A stretch of 64,000 nucleotides of DNA from positions 8,414,501-8,478,500 of the forward strand of contig NZ_CP100604.1 of the NCBI RefSeq assembly GCF_031202265.1, given 5' to 3'. A program made the translations under genes and the position numbers. This stretch comes from Bradyrhizobium sp. Ash2021. GTDB lineage: Bacteria; Pseudomonadota; Alphaproteobacteria; Rhizobiales; Xanthobacteraceae. The notes beneath the pieces were generated by a model. That model was not told where the DNA came from. It searched no databases and saw only the letters and a program-made list of their open reading frames with translations. Below are positions 1 through 9,090 of this stretch, piece after piece. Each line of letters opens with the position of its first letter. Position 1 is the first letter of the stretch.

Positions 1-1
1 C

Positions 2-796
2 CTCGACGACCAGGTGTCGCAGTTGCGCGCCGGCCTCGCGTCCGCCGAGGGCGAGCGCGACCGCATCAAGGGGCTCTATGAAGGGCTTGCCGGCGCCGGC
101 AGCGACGCCCAGGGCCGCGCCAATGAACTCAACAAGGCGCTGGATTCCGAAAAAGCCGTGACGGCGCGGGCGCTGGCGCAGATCGAGGTGCTGAACCAGC
201 AGATCAGCGCGCTGCGCCGTCAGTTGGCGGCGCTGGAAGAAGCGCTCGACGCTTCCGAAAAACGCGACAAGGAATCGCAGGGCCGCATCGCCGACCTCGG
301 TCAGCGCCTGAACGTTGCGCTGGCGCAGCGGGTGCAGGAATTGTCGCGCTACCGTTCGGAATTCTTTGGCCGCCTGCGCACCATCCTCGGCAACCGGCCG
401 GATATCCGCATCGTCGGCGACCGGTTTGTGTTCCAGTCGGAAGTATTTTTTGACACCGGACAGGCGTTGCTGTTGCCCGAGGGCCGCGCCGAGCTCGACA
501 AGCTTGCGACCGCGCTCATTGATCTGGACAAGCAGATCCCGAGCGAAATCGCCTGGGTGCTGCGGGTCGACGGCCACACCGACGTGCGGCCGATCAACAG
601 CCCCTTGTTCAAGTCGAACTGGGAATTATCGTCCGCGCGCGCCATCTCGGTGGTGCAATATCTGGTCTCGCTCGGCGTGCCGGCGCAGCGGCTGGTCGCG
701 GCCGGCTTTGCCGAATTCCAGCCGCTCGACACCGCGCCGACGGAAGAGGCCTACAAGCGCAACCGCCGCATCGAGTTGAAGCTGACGGAACGGTAG
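2..796 (+). CDS. OmpA/MotB-domain peptidoglycan-binding envelope protein (5' partial)
   Basis: The reading frame is open to the window edge, so the N-terminus is missing; a GTG at 14 is only an internal codon. The visible 264 residues start with an alanine/glutamate-rich heptad-like stretch (about residues 1-110) that should form a coiled coil. An OmpA C-terminal domain follows, with the typical FFDTGQALL, VDGHTDVRP, SARAISVVQYL and NRRIELKL elements. This domain binds peptidoglycan non-covalently. In relatives such a gene often follows a MotA/TolQ/ExbB-like channel gene; that is an inference because upstream sequence is absent. A flagellar MotB role is unlikely but cannot be excluded without the N-terminal membrane segment. 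Confidence 0.88.
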   Translation, partial: LDDQVSQLRAGLASAEGERDRIKGLYEGLAGAGSDAQGRANELNKALDSEKAVTARALAQIEVLNQQISALRRQLAALEEALDASEKRDKESQGRIADLGQRLNVALAQRVQELSRYRSEFFGRLRTILGNRPDIRIVGDRFVFQSEVFFDTGQALLLPEGRAELDKLATALIDLDKQIPSEIAWVLRVDGHTDVRPINSPLFKSNWELSSARAISVVQYLVSLGVPAQRLVAAGFAEFQPLDTAPTEEAYKRNRRIELKLTER

Positions 797-812
797 GTGG
801 CGTAGGCGAACC

Positions 813-932
813 CGTCATTGCGAGGAGCGCAGCGACGAAGCAATCCATTCTTTCTTTCCGCAGCGAGATGGATTGCTTCGCGGAGCCTGTCATCGGGCGC
901 GCATTCGCGCGACCCGGTGGCTCGCAATGACG
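813..932. repeat. Palindromic intergenic repeat, family A, copy 1
   Basis: The element begins cgtcattgcgag and ends ctcgcaatgacg, so its ends are inverted copies. Internal arms aagcaatccatt and atggattgctt also pair. Related copies lie at 3306-3426, 8733-8820 and 30230-30350. It fills the gap between two convergent genes and probably forms a long hairpin in RNA. Confidence 0.9.
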
Positions 933-962
933 GAACCCAGAGCACGCGCTTGCGCCCTCTTT

Positions 963-2819
963 TCAAATCCCCTCGAACTGCAGCCGCGCCAGCCGCGCAT
1001 AGAGACCGTTGGCCGCGACCAGCGAGGCATGAGTGCCCTGCTCGACGATCTTGCCCTGGTCCATCACCATGATGCGGTCGCAGGACAAAACCGTGGCCAG
1101 CCGGTGCGCGATGACGAGCGTGGTGCGGTGACGCATCAGTTCTTCCAGCGCGGTCTGCACCAGCGTTTCGCTTTCCGCGTCCAGCGCCGACGTCGCCTCG
1201 TCGAGCAGCAACAGCGGCGCATCGCGCAGGATCGCGCGCGCGATCGCGATGCGCTGGCGCTGGCCGCCCGACAGCGTCACGCCGCGCTCGCCGAGCTGCG
1301 CCTCGAAGCCGCCGGGCAGGCGGCGCAGGAATTCGCTGGCGTGCGCTAGATCGGCGGCGCGCTCGACCTCGGCATCGCTGGCGTCGGGCCGGCCGAAGCG
1401 GATGTTTTCGCGCGCGGAAGCCGCGAACACCACGGAGTCCTGCGGCACCAACGCGATGCGCGCGCGCACGTCGACCGGATCGGCCGACTTGATCGGCACG
1501 CCGTCGAGCGAGATCGCCCCCGACGCAGGGTCGTAGAACCGCAGCAGCAGATGAAACAGGGTGCTCTTGCCCGCGCCCGACGGACCGACGATCGCAACCT
1601 TCTCTCCCGCTTTCACCGACAGCGAAACGCCATCGATCGCCAGCACATCCGGCCGCGCCGGATAGGCGAAGCTGACATCATCGAACCCGACATCGCCGCG
1701 CGGCGGCGCCGGCAGCGCCAGCGGCGACGGCGGCGCCGTGATCTGCGATTTGACGCGCAGGATCTCGAACAGCCGTTCGGCCGCACCGGAGGCCGCCGAG
1801 ACTTCGCCCCAGACCTCGCTGAGCTGGCCGAGGCCGGTGGCGGCGAACGCCGCGTACAGCACGAACTGGCCGAGCCGGCCGGGACTGATCGAGCCGGTCA
1901 GCACGTCGTGCGATCCGACCCACAGGATCGCGACCACGCTGGAGAACACGATGAAGATGATGATGAAGGTCAGCACCGCGCGGGCTCGGGTGGAACTGCG
2001 CGCCGCCTCATAGGCCTGTTCGACATTGCCGCCGAACCGCGCATTGGCCAGTTGCTCGCTGGTAAAGGCCTGCACGGTCCGGATCGCGCCGAGCAGTTCG
2101 GACGCATAGGACGTCGCGTCCGCCAGCGTATCCTGTGCGTTGCGCGACAGCCGCCGAACCCAGCGCCCGAACGCCACCAGCGGGATCACGATCACCGGGA
2201 TCGCCAGGAGCACGAAGCCCGAGAGCCTTGGGCTCGTGATCACCATCATGGTGGTGGCGCCGAAGAACAGCATCAGATTGCGCAGCGCGATCGATACCGA
2301 TGCGCCGACCGCGGATTTGATCTGGGTGGTATCGGCCGTCAGCCGCGACACCAGTTCGCCGCTGCGCGCGGAATCGAAGAAGGCCGGCGACAGCGAGATC
2401 AGATGCGCGAACACGTCGCGCCGGAGATCGGCGACGATGCGCTCGCCGATGGTCATGACCAGATAGTACCGCGATGCGCTGGCGCCGGCCAGCGTCGCGA
2501 CCACCGCGATCATGACGCTGAAATAGCTGTTGATCATGGCGATGCCTTCGGGACTGAAGCCGAAGTCGATCATGCGCCGGACCGCGACCGGCACGACCAG
2601 GGTCGTGATCGCAGCGATGGTGAGCGAGACAAAGGCGAGCATCGCGCGGCCGCGATATCGCGCCACGTAAGGCGCCAGCGCCAGCAGCGGCCGCAGCTTG
2701 GCGCCGCTCTTGGCCGGATGCGTCAGCTGGGTTTCGATGAAGGCCTCTTCCTCGAGCAGCGTGTCGCGCCGCGGCGGCGCGCCGCCACCGATGTCTTCAA
2801 GCTGTTCCGCTGTGCTCAT
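963..2819 (-). CDS. MsbA-like ABC exporter, fused permease and ATPase
   Basis: A 618-aa half-transporter that should act as a homodimer in the inner membrane, exporting a lipid or hydrophobic compound. Residues 1-45 are a cytoplasmic extension. A six-helix transmembrane domain covers about 50-340. The nucleotide-binding domain (about 365-610) has Walker [11 protein letters not shown]-loop VPQDSVVFA, signature LSGGQRQR, Walker [13 protein letters not shown] and H-loop VIAHRLATV, so all catalytic motifs are intact. The pattern fits the MsbA-related lipid exporter group, but the substrate cannot be read from sequence. It is transcribed away from rpmE, with a 179-bp divergent region between them. 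Confidence 0.9.
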   Translation of the reverse strand: MSTAEQLEDIGGGAPPRRDTLLEEEAFIETQLTHPAKSGAKLRPLLALAPYVARYRGRAMLAFVSLTIAAITTLVVPVAVRRMIDFGFSPEGIAMINSYFSVMIAVVATLAGASASRYYLVMTIGERIVADLRRDVFAHLISLSPAFFDSARSGELVSRLTADTTQIKSAVGASVSIALRNLMLFFGATTMMVITSPRLSGFVLLAIPVIVIPLVAFGRWVRRLSRNAQDTLADATSYASELLGAIRTVQAFTSEQLANARFGGNVEQAYEAARSSTRARAVLTFIIIFIVFSSVVAILWVGSHDVLTGSISPGRLGQFVLYAAFAATGLGQLSEVWGEVSAASGAAERLFEILRVKSQITAPPSPLALPAPPRGDVGFDDVSFAYPARPDVLAIDGVSLSVKAGEKVAIVGPSGAGKSTLFHLLLRFYDPASGAISLDGVPIKSADPVDVRARIALVPQDSVVFAASARENIRFGRPDASDAEVERAADLAHASEFLRRLPGGFEAQLGERGVTLSGGQRQRIAIARAILRDAPLLLLDEATSALDAESETLVQTALEELMRHRTTLVIAHRLATVLSCDRIMVMDQGKIVEQGTHASLVAANGLYARLARLQFEGI

Positions 2820-2998
2820 GTCATCCGACCCGGTTGCAAGCCCCAGATAGGCTTCGCCGCCCCCTTAGGCAAATCCGGGAGATTCCCAATCAGGCAGGAT
2901 ACGTAGCTTGTTTTAACCGCCCGGCTGCGTTATAGACCCGGCCAAATCCGTACCCTTTGACACTTTGAGACGGGCGCCGGCGCGCCGAAGGATATGCC

Positions 2999-3226
2999 AT
3001 GAAAGCCGAAATTCACCCGAATTATCATACAATTACGGTCGTCATGACCGACGGTACGGAGTACCTGACCCGCTCCACCTGGGGCAAGGAAGGCGACAAG
3101 CTGAACCTCGACATCGACTCCAAGTCGCACCCGGCCTGGACCGGCGGCACCCAGCAGATGCTCGATCGCGGCGGCCGCGTGTCCCGGTTCCAGAAGAAAT
3201 TTTCGGGCTTCCTCAAGAAGGACTGA
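2999..3226 (+). CDS. rpmE: 50S ribosomal protein L31
   Basis: A 75-aa protein starting [10 protein letters not shown] and ending FSGFLKKD, the normal size for bacterial L31 of the large ribosomal subunit. It contains no cysteine, so it is the zinc-independent form as usual in alphaproteobacteria. It stands alone between a divergent exporter gene and a strong intrinsic terminator, so it is probably a monocistronic unit with its own promoter in the 2820-2998 gap. Confidence 0.97.
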   Translation: MKAEIHPNYHTITVVMTDGTEYLTRSTWGKEGDKLNLDIDSKSHPAWTGGTQQMLDRGGRVSRFQKKFSGFLKKD

Positions 3227-3261
3227 GGGTTTCGAACCTCGTCATTCCGGCCCGGATATGC

Positions 3262-3290
3262 AAAACGCCCCTGTTCAGGGGCGTTTTTTG
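3262..3290 (+). terminator. Intrinsic terminator of rpmE
   Basis: A perfect hairpin, aacgcccctg / caggggcgtt with a two-base loop, is followed directly by TTTTTTG. It is preceded by AAAA, so it may also work from the opposite strand. It lies 36 bases after the rpmE stop. Confidence 0.95.
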
Positions 3291-3305
3291 TTGGGCAACC
3301 CCATC

Positions 3306-3426
3306 ATGTCATTGCAAGCCACCGGGTCGCGCGAACACGCGCCCGATGACAGGCTCCGCGAAGCAATCCATAGCGCAACGATGCGGAAAGCTGGATTGCT
3401 TCGTCGCTTCGCTCCTCGCAATGACG
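3306..3426. repeat. Palindromic intergenic repeat, family A, copy 2 (inverted)
   Basis: Contains the same blocks as the copy at 813-932 but in the opposite orientation: accgggtcgcgcgaa, then gatgacaggctccgcgaagc, then the cgcaatgacg end. It separates the rpmE terminator from the convergent rcdA-type gene. Confidence 0.85.
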
Positions 3427-3445
3427 ATGTTGATAGAAGCCCGGC

Positions 3446-3958
3446 TTACTGCTCGAACGCCGCCTTCAGCCGGTTGAGCTGCGGCACCAGCGGATTGCCG
3501 ATCGGCGCGTGTTCGGTCGCCGGCGCATGGATCGTGACATCGAGCCTGCGCACCCTCGATTGCAGGTTCATCGAACGCGAAATCAGGTCCTGCAATTGCT
3601 GGGGCAATTTTGCGATCATGTCTTCGGGGCCGGGATCGGCGGCCGAGAGCTTGACCTTGGTCTTTTCGCGGTTGGCCTGGCTCAGCGTCATCTCGCCTTC
3701 CTTCACCGCGCGATGCAGCAACAGCCAGGACGCAAGCTGCATCAGCCGCGTGGTCAGCCGCATGCTTTCGGTCGCATAGGTGAGGCTGACGGAGCGTTCG
3801 AGCGCCTTGGCTTCGGTGCGGCCGTCGCCGTCGAGATAGGCGGCGGTCTGCTCGACGAGATCCATGCCTTCCCGGAACAGGGTTCCGAATGCCGCCGAAT
3901 TAGTCAGCCGCTCGCTGAACTGAACGAGCGCGGATTCGCTTTGCAAACGGTCCGCCAT
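3446..3958 (-). CDS. rcdA: DUF1465 family protein, RcdA-like adaptor
   Basis: A 170-aa, mostly helical, soluble protein. I place the start at MADRLQSES; an in-frame ATG five codons upstream (3973) is less likely. The sequence fits DUF1465, the family of Caulobacter RcdA, an adaptor that helps ClpXP degrade CtrA and other cell-cycle proteins. Typical parts are the N-terminal QFSERLTNSAAF block, the LERSVSLTYATESMRLTTRLMQ helix, and the C-terminal LPQQLQDLISRSMNLQSRVRRLD helix. Function in this organism is inferred from family membership. A 406-bp gap upstream could carry cell-cycle control elements. Confidence 0.78.
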   Translation of the reverse strand: MADRLQSESALVQFSERLTNSAAFGTLFREGMDLVEQTAAYLDGDGRTEAKALERSVSLTYATESMRLTTRLMQLASWLLLHRAVKEGEMTLSQANREKTKVKLSAADPGPEDMIAKLPQQLQDLISRSMNLQSRVRRLDVTIHAPATEHAPIGNPLVPQLNRLKAAFEQ

Positions 3959-4127
3959 GGTTAACGCCCTCACGCCACTGCTACGCTGCCGGCTTGGAAA
4001 GCCGCCGGCTTATGATGAACAAATCATTGCGCTTGTGCGGGCGAGAGTCCAGCCGCAACCGGATTTATGGTTTCCAGCGCGGTGACGGGACAGGCGAAAG
4101 GCAGAATCCTGAACGGCGTCAAAAAAG

Positions 4128-4147
4128 AGCCGCCGTTTCCGGCGGCT
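4128..4147 (-). terminator. Intrinsic terminator downstream of the DUF1192 gene
   Basis: The hairpin agccgcc-gtttcc-ggcggct has A6 on one side and T4 on the other. Read on the minus strand it is followed by CTTTTTT, so it fits termination of the transcript from the DUF1192 gene at 4365-4556. Read on the plus strand it could also stop transcription, so it may be bidirectional. Confidence 0.8.
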
Positions 4148-4312
4148 TTTGAAGTTGATAACAGGGAGGCGTCAAACAGAGTGGACAGGAGCCACTCGGT
4201 GTCCAAACGAGGACGATCCAAGTCATAATCGAGAAAGCTTAACCGATCGTAAATGAGCGATTTTCTTTAGGCTTCGTTTGCCATGTCGGCCATTGGCCTA
4301 GTTTGGGACAAG

Positions 4313-4350
4313 CCACACGTCGTCCCGGCCTCCGCCGGAACGACGTGTGG
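4313..4350. repeat. Palindromic intergenic repeat, family C, short copy
   Basis: Perfect inverted arms ccacacgtcgt / acgacgtgtgg enclose a second ccggc/gccgg pair. The cgtcgtcccggc core links it to the longer elements at 8689, 38768 and 63296. Confidence 0.8.
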
Positions 4351-4364
4351 CGAGTTCGAATTCT

Positions 4365-4556
4365 CTACGACTTGAAAAAACTGTTCGCCGCATCCTTCGA
4401 TGCGCGCTTCCTGGCCGACGCTTGCTGCAGCCGTTCGATTTCCGAATTCATCAATGCGATGCGCTCGGTCAGTTCCTCGACCGACAACAGCGACAGGTCC
4501 TGTCCGATCTCGTGGGTGACCTTCTTCCGCGGCTTGTCGTCGTCCTCGGCGGCCAT
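4365..4556 (-). CDS. DUF1192 family small protein
   Basis: A 63-aa protein with start ATG at 4556. It has a charged N-terminus, then DLSLLSVEELTERIALMNSEIERL, which should form a short coiled coil, then a lysine-rich tail. Size and this helix match DUF1192, a small alphaproteobacterial family of unknown function. It is divergent from the quinone oxidoreductase gene, with 108 bp between the two starts, so the promoters must face each other there. The terminator-like hairpin at 4128-4147 is its likely 3' end. Confidence 0.8.
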   Translation of the reverse strand: MAAEDDDKPRKKVTHEIGQDLSLLSVEELTERIALMNSEIERLQQASARKRASKDAANSFFKS

Positions 4557-4664
4557 GCGTTTTGCTCCGTGTTCGGCGATCCCCTGAGGCGGTTGCCAGC
4601 CGCTATGCGGCTGGCTAATGCAGGGGCCGCTTTTAAAATTCTCAGCCTTTCGCAAGGACAAATC

Positions 4665-5663
4665 ATGGAAAAGCTGCCCGCGCAAATGACCGTCATCGGC
4701 ATCAGCAAGCCCGGCGGCCCCGAGGTGCTGTTGCCCGAAACCCGCAGCGTCCCGGTGCCCGGTCCGGGCGAAATCCTGGTCAAGGTGTTGGCCGCCGGCG
4801 TCAACCGTCCCGATGTCGCACAGCGCTCCGGCGCCTACCCGCCGCCGCCCGGCGCCAGCGATCTGCCCGGCCTTGAAATCGCCGGCGAAGTGGTCGCGCT
4901 CGGCGCGGGCTCCGTCAGGCACAAGCTTGGCGACAAGGTGATGTCGCTGGTGGCCGGTGGCGGCTACGCCCAATATTGCATCGCGCAAGATGGGCAGGCG
5001 ATGGCGGTGCCGCCGAGCCTGTCGATGCTGGAAGCCGGCGCGGTCCCGGAAACGCTGATGACGGTCTGGCACAATGTGTTCGAGCGCGGCGCCCTGAAGC
5101 CGGGCGAGACGCTCTTGATCCATGGCGGCTCGTCCGGCATCGGCACCATGGCGATCCAGCTCGCCAAGGCGCTCGGTTCCAAGGTCATCGTCACCGTCGG
5201 CTCCAAGGACAAGGCCGACGCCTGCCTCAAGCTCGGCGCCGACCACGCCATCAACTACAAGACCGAAGATTTCGTCGCCGTGGTCAAGGCGGAGACCAAC
5301 AATGCGGGCGCCAACGTCATTCTCGATATGGTCGCCGGCGACTACGTCGATCGCAACTATGACGCCGCCGCGATCGACGGCCGTATCGTCCAGATCGCAA
5401 CGCTCAACGGCCCCAAGGTGACCGTCAACATTGCCAAGGTGATGGTGAAGCGCCTGACCCACACCGGCTCGACGCTCCGCCCCCGTAGTAATGCGGACAA
5501 GGCGGCGATGGTCGCCGCCATCGAGGCCAAAGTGATGCCGCTATTGCGTGAGGGACGGGTAAAACCCCTGATGGACAGCACATTCCCGCTGGAAAAGGCC
5601 GCCGACGCGCACCGGCGGATGGAGACCAGTGAACATATTGGCAAAATTGTGTTGGCGGTTTAA
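4665..5663 (+). CDS. NAD(P)H quinone oxidoreductase, PIG3 type
   Basis: A 332-aa zinc-free medium-chain dehydrogenase. Start ATG 4665 (MEKLPAQMTVIGI) has aaggac at a suitable distance; a longer frame upstream runs through the opposite-strand gene and is not the start. The GroES-like domain has the GVNRPDVAQRSGAYPPPPG block. The Rossmann domain has LLIHGGSSGIGTMAIQLAK, the family's NADPH-binding signature. No cysteine zinc ligands are seen, as expected for quinone reductases. Likely role is one- or two-electron reduction of quinones in the cytoplasm; the physiological substrate is unknown. Confidence 0.9.
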   Translation: MEKLPAQMTVIGISKPGGPEVLLPETRSVPVPGPGEILVKVLAAGVNRPDVAQRSGAYPPPPGASDLPGLEIAGEVVALGAGSVRHKLGDKVMSLVAGGGYAQYCIAQDGQAMAVPPSLSMLEAGAVPETLMTVWHNVFERGALKPGETLLIHGGSSGIGTMAIQLAKALGSKVIVTVGSKDKADACLKLGADHAINYKTEDFVAVVKAETNNAGANVILDMVAGDYVDRNYDAAAIDGRIVQIATLNGPKVTVNIAKVMVKRLTHTGSTLRPRSNADKAAMVAAIEAKVMPLLREGRVKPLMDSTFPLEKAADAHRRMETSEHIGKIVLAV

Positions 5664-5782
5664 CGATCACGAGCGAAGCGGAGGCGGAAACCCTTTGATT
5701 TCCTTCGCTTTCATGTCATTTATCGCGGCAACGAAGGGCCATTCGCTGCGCCCGGAATGATGTTGATCGCGGAGTACTGACA

Positions 5783-8659
5783 TTGCGTCTGATCAGGTGC
5801 CTTGCGCCGCTCGCGCTGGGCCTCATGATTTTTGCCGCCGCACCGCCCGCGCGCGCCATCGACGCGGTCAGCGTCCGCAGCGACGCGCCTGCAATCGATC
5901 TTACCGCGGTGCTCGATCATCAGCGCAGCGATACCGACCGTATCCAGGTTTCCACCGCGCCCGGCACCGACGGCATCGTCCGCCGCATCGAAGTCCGCGC
6001 CCGCGAAGGCGGCCAGTACTGGGTGGTGTTCGCGCTCGCCAACAACACCGATGATCAGCTCGACCGCCTGATCGTCGCTCCTCACTATCGGATCGTATCC
6101 TCGGGGCTGCTGTGGCCCGATCTCGGATTATCGCGCATCGCCACCATCACGCCATCGACCGGCGACCGCCCCGAGCGTCAGGAGAGCGCGACCGCCGACA
6201 TCTTCCGCATCACGCTCGATCCCGGCGCCGTCATCACCTTCGTCGCGGAATTGCGTACCGATAAATTGCCGCAGCTCTATCTGTGGGAACCCGACGCCTA
6301 CAAGGACAAGGTCAACTCGTTCACGCTCTACCAGGGCATCGTGATCGGTATTTCCGGCTTGCTGGCTCTGGTGCTGACCATCCTGTTCGTGGTCAAGGGC
6401 AGCATCATGTTCCCGGCCGCCGCGGCGCTGGCCTGGGCGGTGCTGGTCTATATCGGGGTCGATTTCGGCTTCTGGGGCAAGGTGCTCGACATGTCGAACA
6501 ACGCCGAGCGCGTCTGGCGCGCGGCGGGCGAAGCTATCCTGGCGGCGACGCTGCTGGTGTTTTTGTTCGCCTATCTCAATCTGAGCCGCTGGCATGTGCG
6601 CTATTCCCACATCACCGTCGGCTGGCTGACCTTCCTGGGCTCGCTGGTGGCGTTGGCGCTGTTCGATCCGGCGGTCGCCTCCGGCATCGCGCGAATGTCG
6701 CTGGTGCTGATCGCCTTCGCCGGTTTTGCCCTCATCGTCTATCTCTCGACCCACGGTTTCGACCGCGCGGTGCTGCTGATCCCGACCTGGTTCCTGCTGG
6801 TGGTCTGGGTGGTCGCGGCCGGCATGGCGGTGGCAGGCTCCGTCACCAACGACATCGTCGGCCCGGCACTGCTCGGCGGCCTCGTGCTGATCGTGATGCT
6901 GATCGGATTTACGGTCATGCAGCACGCTTTTGCGGGCGGCGGCGCTACCACCGGCGTGGTTTCCGACGTCGAGCGTCGCGCGCTGGCGCTGACCGGCTCG
7001 GGCGACCTGATCTGGGACTGGGACGTTTCCGCCGACAAGGTGTTCACCAGCCCCGAGACCGAAAGCCTGCTCGGCCTCAAGCGCGGCACGCTGGAAGGCC
7101 CGGCGGCCAAATGGCTCGAGGTGCTGCATCCCCTCGACCAGGACCGCTTCCGCGCCGCGCTCGACAGCGTGCTCGACCAACGCCGCGGCCGGCTGGTGCA
7201 AGATTTCCGCTTGCGCACCCCCGACGGCCACTTCATGTGGTTTGCGCTCAAAGCGCGCCCGGTGGTCGGCTCCGACGGCGAGGTTTCGCGCGTGGTCGGC
7301 ACGCTGACCGACGTCACCGAGGCCAAGAACGCCGAAGAGCGCATGCTCCATGATTCCGTGCATGACAATTTGACCGGCCTGCCGAACCGCAAATTGTTCA
7401 TCGACCGCCTCGGCGCGGTCGCCAATTTCGCCAAAACCATGCCGAACCTGCGGCCGACGCTGATGGTGATCGACCTCGACCGCTTCAAGCAGGTCAATGA
7501 TTCCGTCGGCATCGCGGTCGGCGACTCGATCCTCTTGACCCTGGCGCGGCGGCTGACCCGGATCCTGAAACCGCAGGACACGCTGGCCCGCCTCGCCGGC
7601 GACCAGTTCGGCCTGATCCTGATGTCGGAACAGGATTCGGCGCGCATCACCGCGTTTGCCGAGACCATCCGCAAGACCATCCGCGCCCCGATCGCCTTCA
7701 ACGACCGCGAGATCTTCCTCACCGCTTCGATTGGCCTCGCGCTGTCCGATCCGCAGACCCAATTGTCCGACGAGATCATCAAGGATGCTGAGCTTGCGAT
7801 GTATCATTCCAAGCGCATCGGCGGCGACCGCATCGATGTCTACAAGCCCGCGATGCGCGCGCGCAAAACCGACCGGCTGACGCTGGAATCGGAACTGCGC
7901 CGCGCCATCGAGCGCCAGGAAATCACCATCCTGTACCAGCCGATCGTACGGCTGGAGGATCGCTCGATCGCCGGCTTCGAGGCGCTGGCGCGCTGGGATC
8001 ATCCAAAACTCGGGCGGATGTCGCCGTCGGAATTCATCTCGATCGCCGAGGAGATCGGCCTGATCGTCGATCTCGGCATGTTCGTGATGGACCAGACCGC
8101 CAAACAGCTTGCGATCTGGCAGCGCGCGATGCGGTCGCGCGAGCCGATCTTCGCCAGCGTCAACGTCTCCTCGCGGCAATTGCTGCGCCACGACCTGATC
8201 CACGACATCCGCACCGTGCTGTCGCGCTCCTCGGTGGCGCGCGGCACGCTGAAGCTGGAATTGACGGAATCGCTGGTCATGGAGAACCCCGAGCACGCGG
8301 CGCAGATGCTGACCCGCATCCGCGAACTCGGCACCGGCCTGTCGCTGGACGATTTCGGCACCGGCCATTCGTCGCTGGCCTACCTGCAGCGTTTCCCGTT
8401 CGACACCATCAAGATCGACCAGTCCTTCGTGCGCACCACCAGCCGCGGCACCCGCCCGGTGATCCTGAAATCGATCATCGCACTCGCCCACGACCTCGGC
8501 ATGGACGTCGTCGCCGAGGGCGCGGAGACGGATTCGGATGCGGTCGAGCTCTATCAACTGGGCTGCGAATACGCGCAAGGCTTTGCCTTCGGCGAGCCGA
8601 TGGACGCCGATGCCGCGATGCGGCTCTTGACCGAAGAGCGGCTGGAAGCGGCGAGTTAG
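5783..8659 (+). CDS. Membrane PAS-GGDEF-EAL protein, probable c-di-GMP phosphodiesterase
   Basis: 958 aa from a TTG start, chosen because it gives a complete signal peptide ending PARA. Order: periplasmic beta-rich sensor domain (about 26-170), seven hydrophobic helices (about 180-385, 7TMR-DISM-like layout), PAS fold (about 395-510), GGDEF (about 525-690), EAL (about 700-950). The GGDEF motif is degenerate (AGDQF), so cyclase activity is probably lost. The EAL domain keeps GFEALARW, NVSSRQL, LELTES, DDFGTGHSSLAYL, KIDQSF and VVAEGAE, so hydrolysis of c-di-GMP is expected. The degenerate GGDEF may bind GTP as a regulator. It stands alone, followed by repeats. Confidence 0.92.
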   Translation: MRLIRCLAPLALGLMIFAAAPPARAIDAVSVRSDAPAIDLTAVLDHQRSDTDRIQVSTAPGTDGIVRRIEVRAREGGQYWVVFALANNTDDQLDRLIVAPHYRIVSSGLLWPDLGLSRIATITPSTGDRPERQESATADIFRITLDPGAVITFVAELRTDKLPQLYLWEPDAYKDKVNSFTLYQGIVIGISGLLALVLTILFVVKGSIMFPAAAALAWAVLVYIGVDFGFWGKVLDMSNNAERVWRAAGEAILAATLLVFLFAYLNLSRWHVRYSHITVGWLTFLGSLVALALFDPAVASGIARMSLVLIAFAGFALIVYLSTHGFDRAVLLIPTWFLLVVWVVAAGMAVAGSVTNDIVGPALLGGLVLIVMLIGFTVMQHAFAGGGATTGVVSDVERRALALTGSGDLIWDWDVSADKVFTSPETESLLGLKRGTLEGPAAKWLEVLHPLDQDRFRAALDSVLDQRRGRLVQDFRLRTPDGHFMWFALKARPVVGSDGEVSRVVGTLTDVTEAKNAEERMLHDSVHDNLTGLPNRKLFIDRLGAVANFAKTMPNLRPTLMVIDLDRFKQVNDSVGIAVGDSILLTLARRLTRILKPQDTLARLAGDQFGLILMSEQDSARITAFAETIRKTIRAPIAFNDREIFLTASIGLALSDPQTQLSDEIIKDAELAMYHSKRIGGDRIDVYKPAMRARKTDRLTLESELRRAIERQEITILYQPIVRLEDRSIAGFEALARWDHPKLGRMSPSEFISIAEEIGLIVDLGMFVMDQTAKQLAIWQRAMRSREPIFASVNVSSRQLLRHDLIHDIRTVLSRSSVARGTLKLELTESLVMENPEHAAQMLTRIRELGTGLSLDDFGTGHSSLAYLQRFPFDTIKIDQSFVRTTSRGTRPVILKSIIALAHDLGMDVVAEGAETDSDAVELYQLGCEYAQGFAFGEPMDADAAMRLLTEERLEAAS

Positions 8660-8688
8660 GCCGTCCAGAAGCGGACGCGACTCTCTCC

Positions 8689-8732
8689 GTCGTCCCGGCG
8701 AAACGCCGGGACCCATACGCCGCGGCCCATCC
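8689..8732. repeat. Palindromic intergenic repeat, family C
   Basis: Begins cgtcgtcccggcg with the paired cgccgggac, then acccatacgccg. It abuts the family A copy that follows, so the two families are stacked here. Confidence 0.75.
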
Positions 8733-8820
8733 ACGTCATTGCGAGCGCAGCGAAGCAATCCATTTCACCGCGCAAAGGAAGAATGGATTGCTTCGTCGCA
8801 AGAGCTCCTCGCAATGACGT
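8733..8820. repeat. Palindromic intergenic repeat, family A, short copy 3
   Basis: Inverted ends acgtcattgcgag / ctcgcaatgacgt and inner arms aagcaatccatt / aatggattgctt. It lacks the middle gacaggctccgcg block seen in the copies at 813 and 30230. Confidence 0.88.
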
Positions 8821-8905
8821 GGTGGGATCGTGACTCAATCTTCAAACATCAGTTCGCCTTCTCGCGGCGCAAACGCGTCCGAGCTCTGCAAGCATGTCCC
8901 TCGAA

Positions 8906-9090
8906 AGAAGAGGGAGCAGGGAATGCCGGGTGCGCGCTGCACCCGCGGTCTAGCGTGCAAAATTGCACAAGGAAAAACGCACACGAGCATACAGGTTCAG
9001 CGGAAACACTCCGGCATTCCCCGCGCAATGGCTTTACGGCCTATGCTGTGCTCTCCCCGGCGACGAATTCGTCTTGTCACCGTCATTGGC
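8906..9090. repeat. Structured ~180-nt repeat, copy 1 (possible RNA)
   Basis: Matches 63494-63676 for about 180 bases with few changes. Outer arms agggaatgcc (8918-8927) and ggcattccc (9013-9021) pair. Inside are gggtgc/gcaccc (8928-8944) and gtgcaaaattgcac (8955-8968), giving a branched fold. A conserved tail contains cgacgaattcgtcttgtcac. Small reading frames across it look accidental because the two copies differ by indels in them. Confidence 0.8.

Noticed and set aside
6128..8758. A very long open frame antisense to the PAS-GGDEF-EAL gene
   Set aside because: It mirrors the codon structure of the real gene. The plus strand has recognisable domains throughout, while the antisense product is low-complexity and without motifs.
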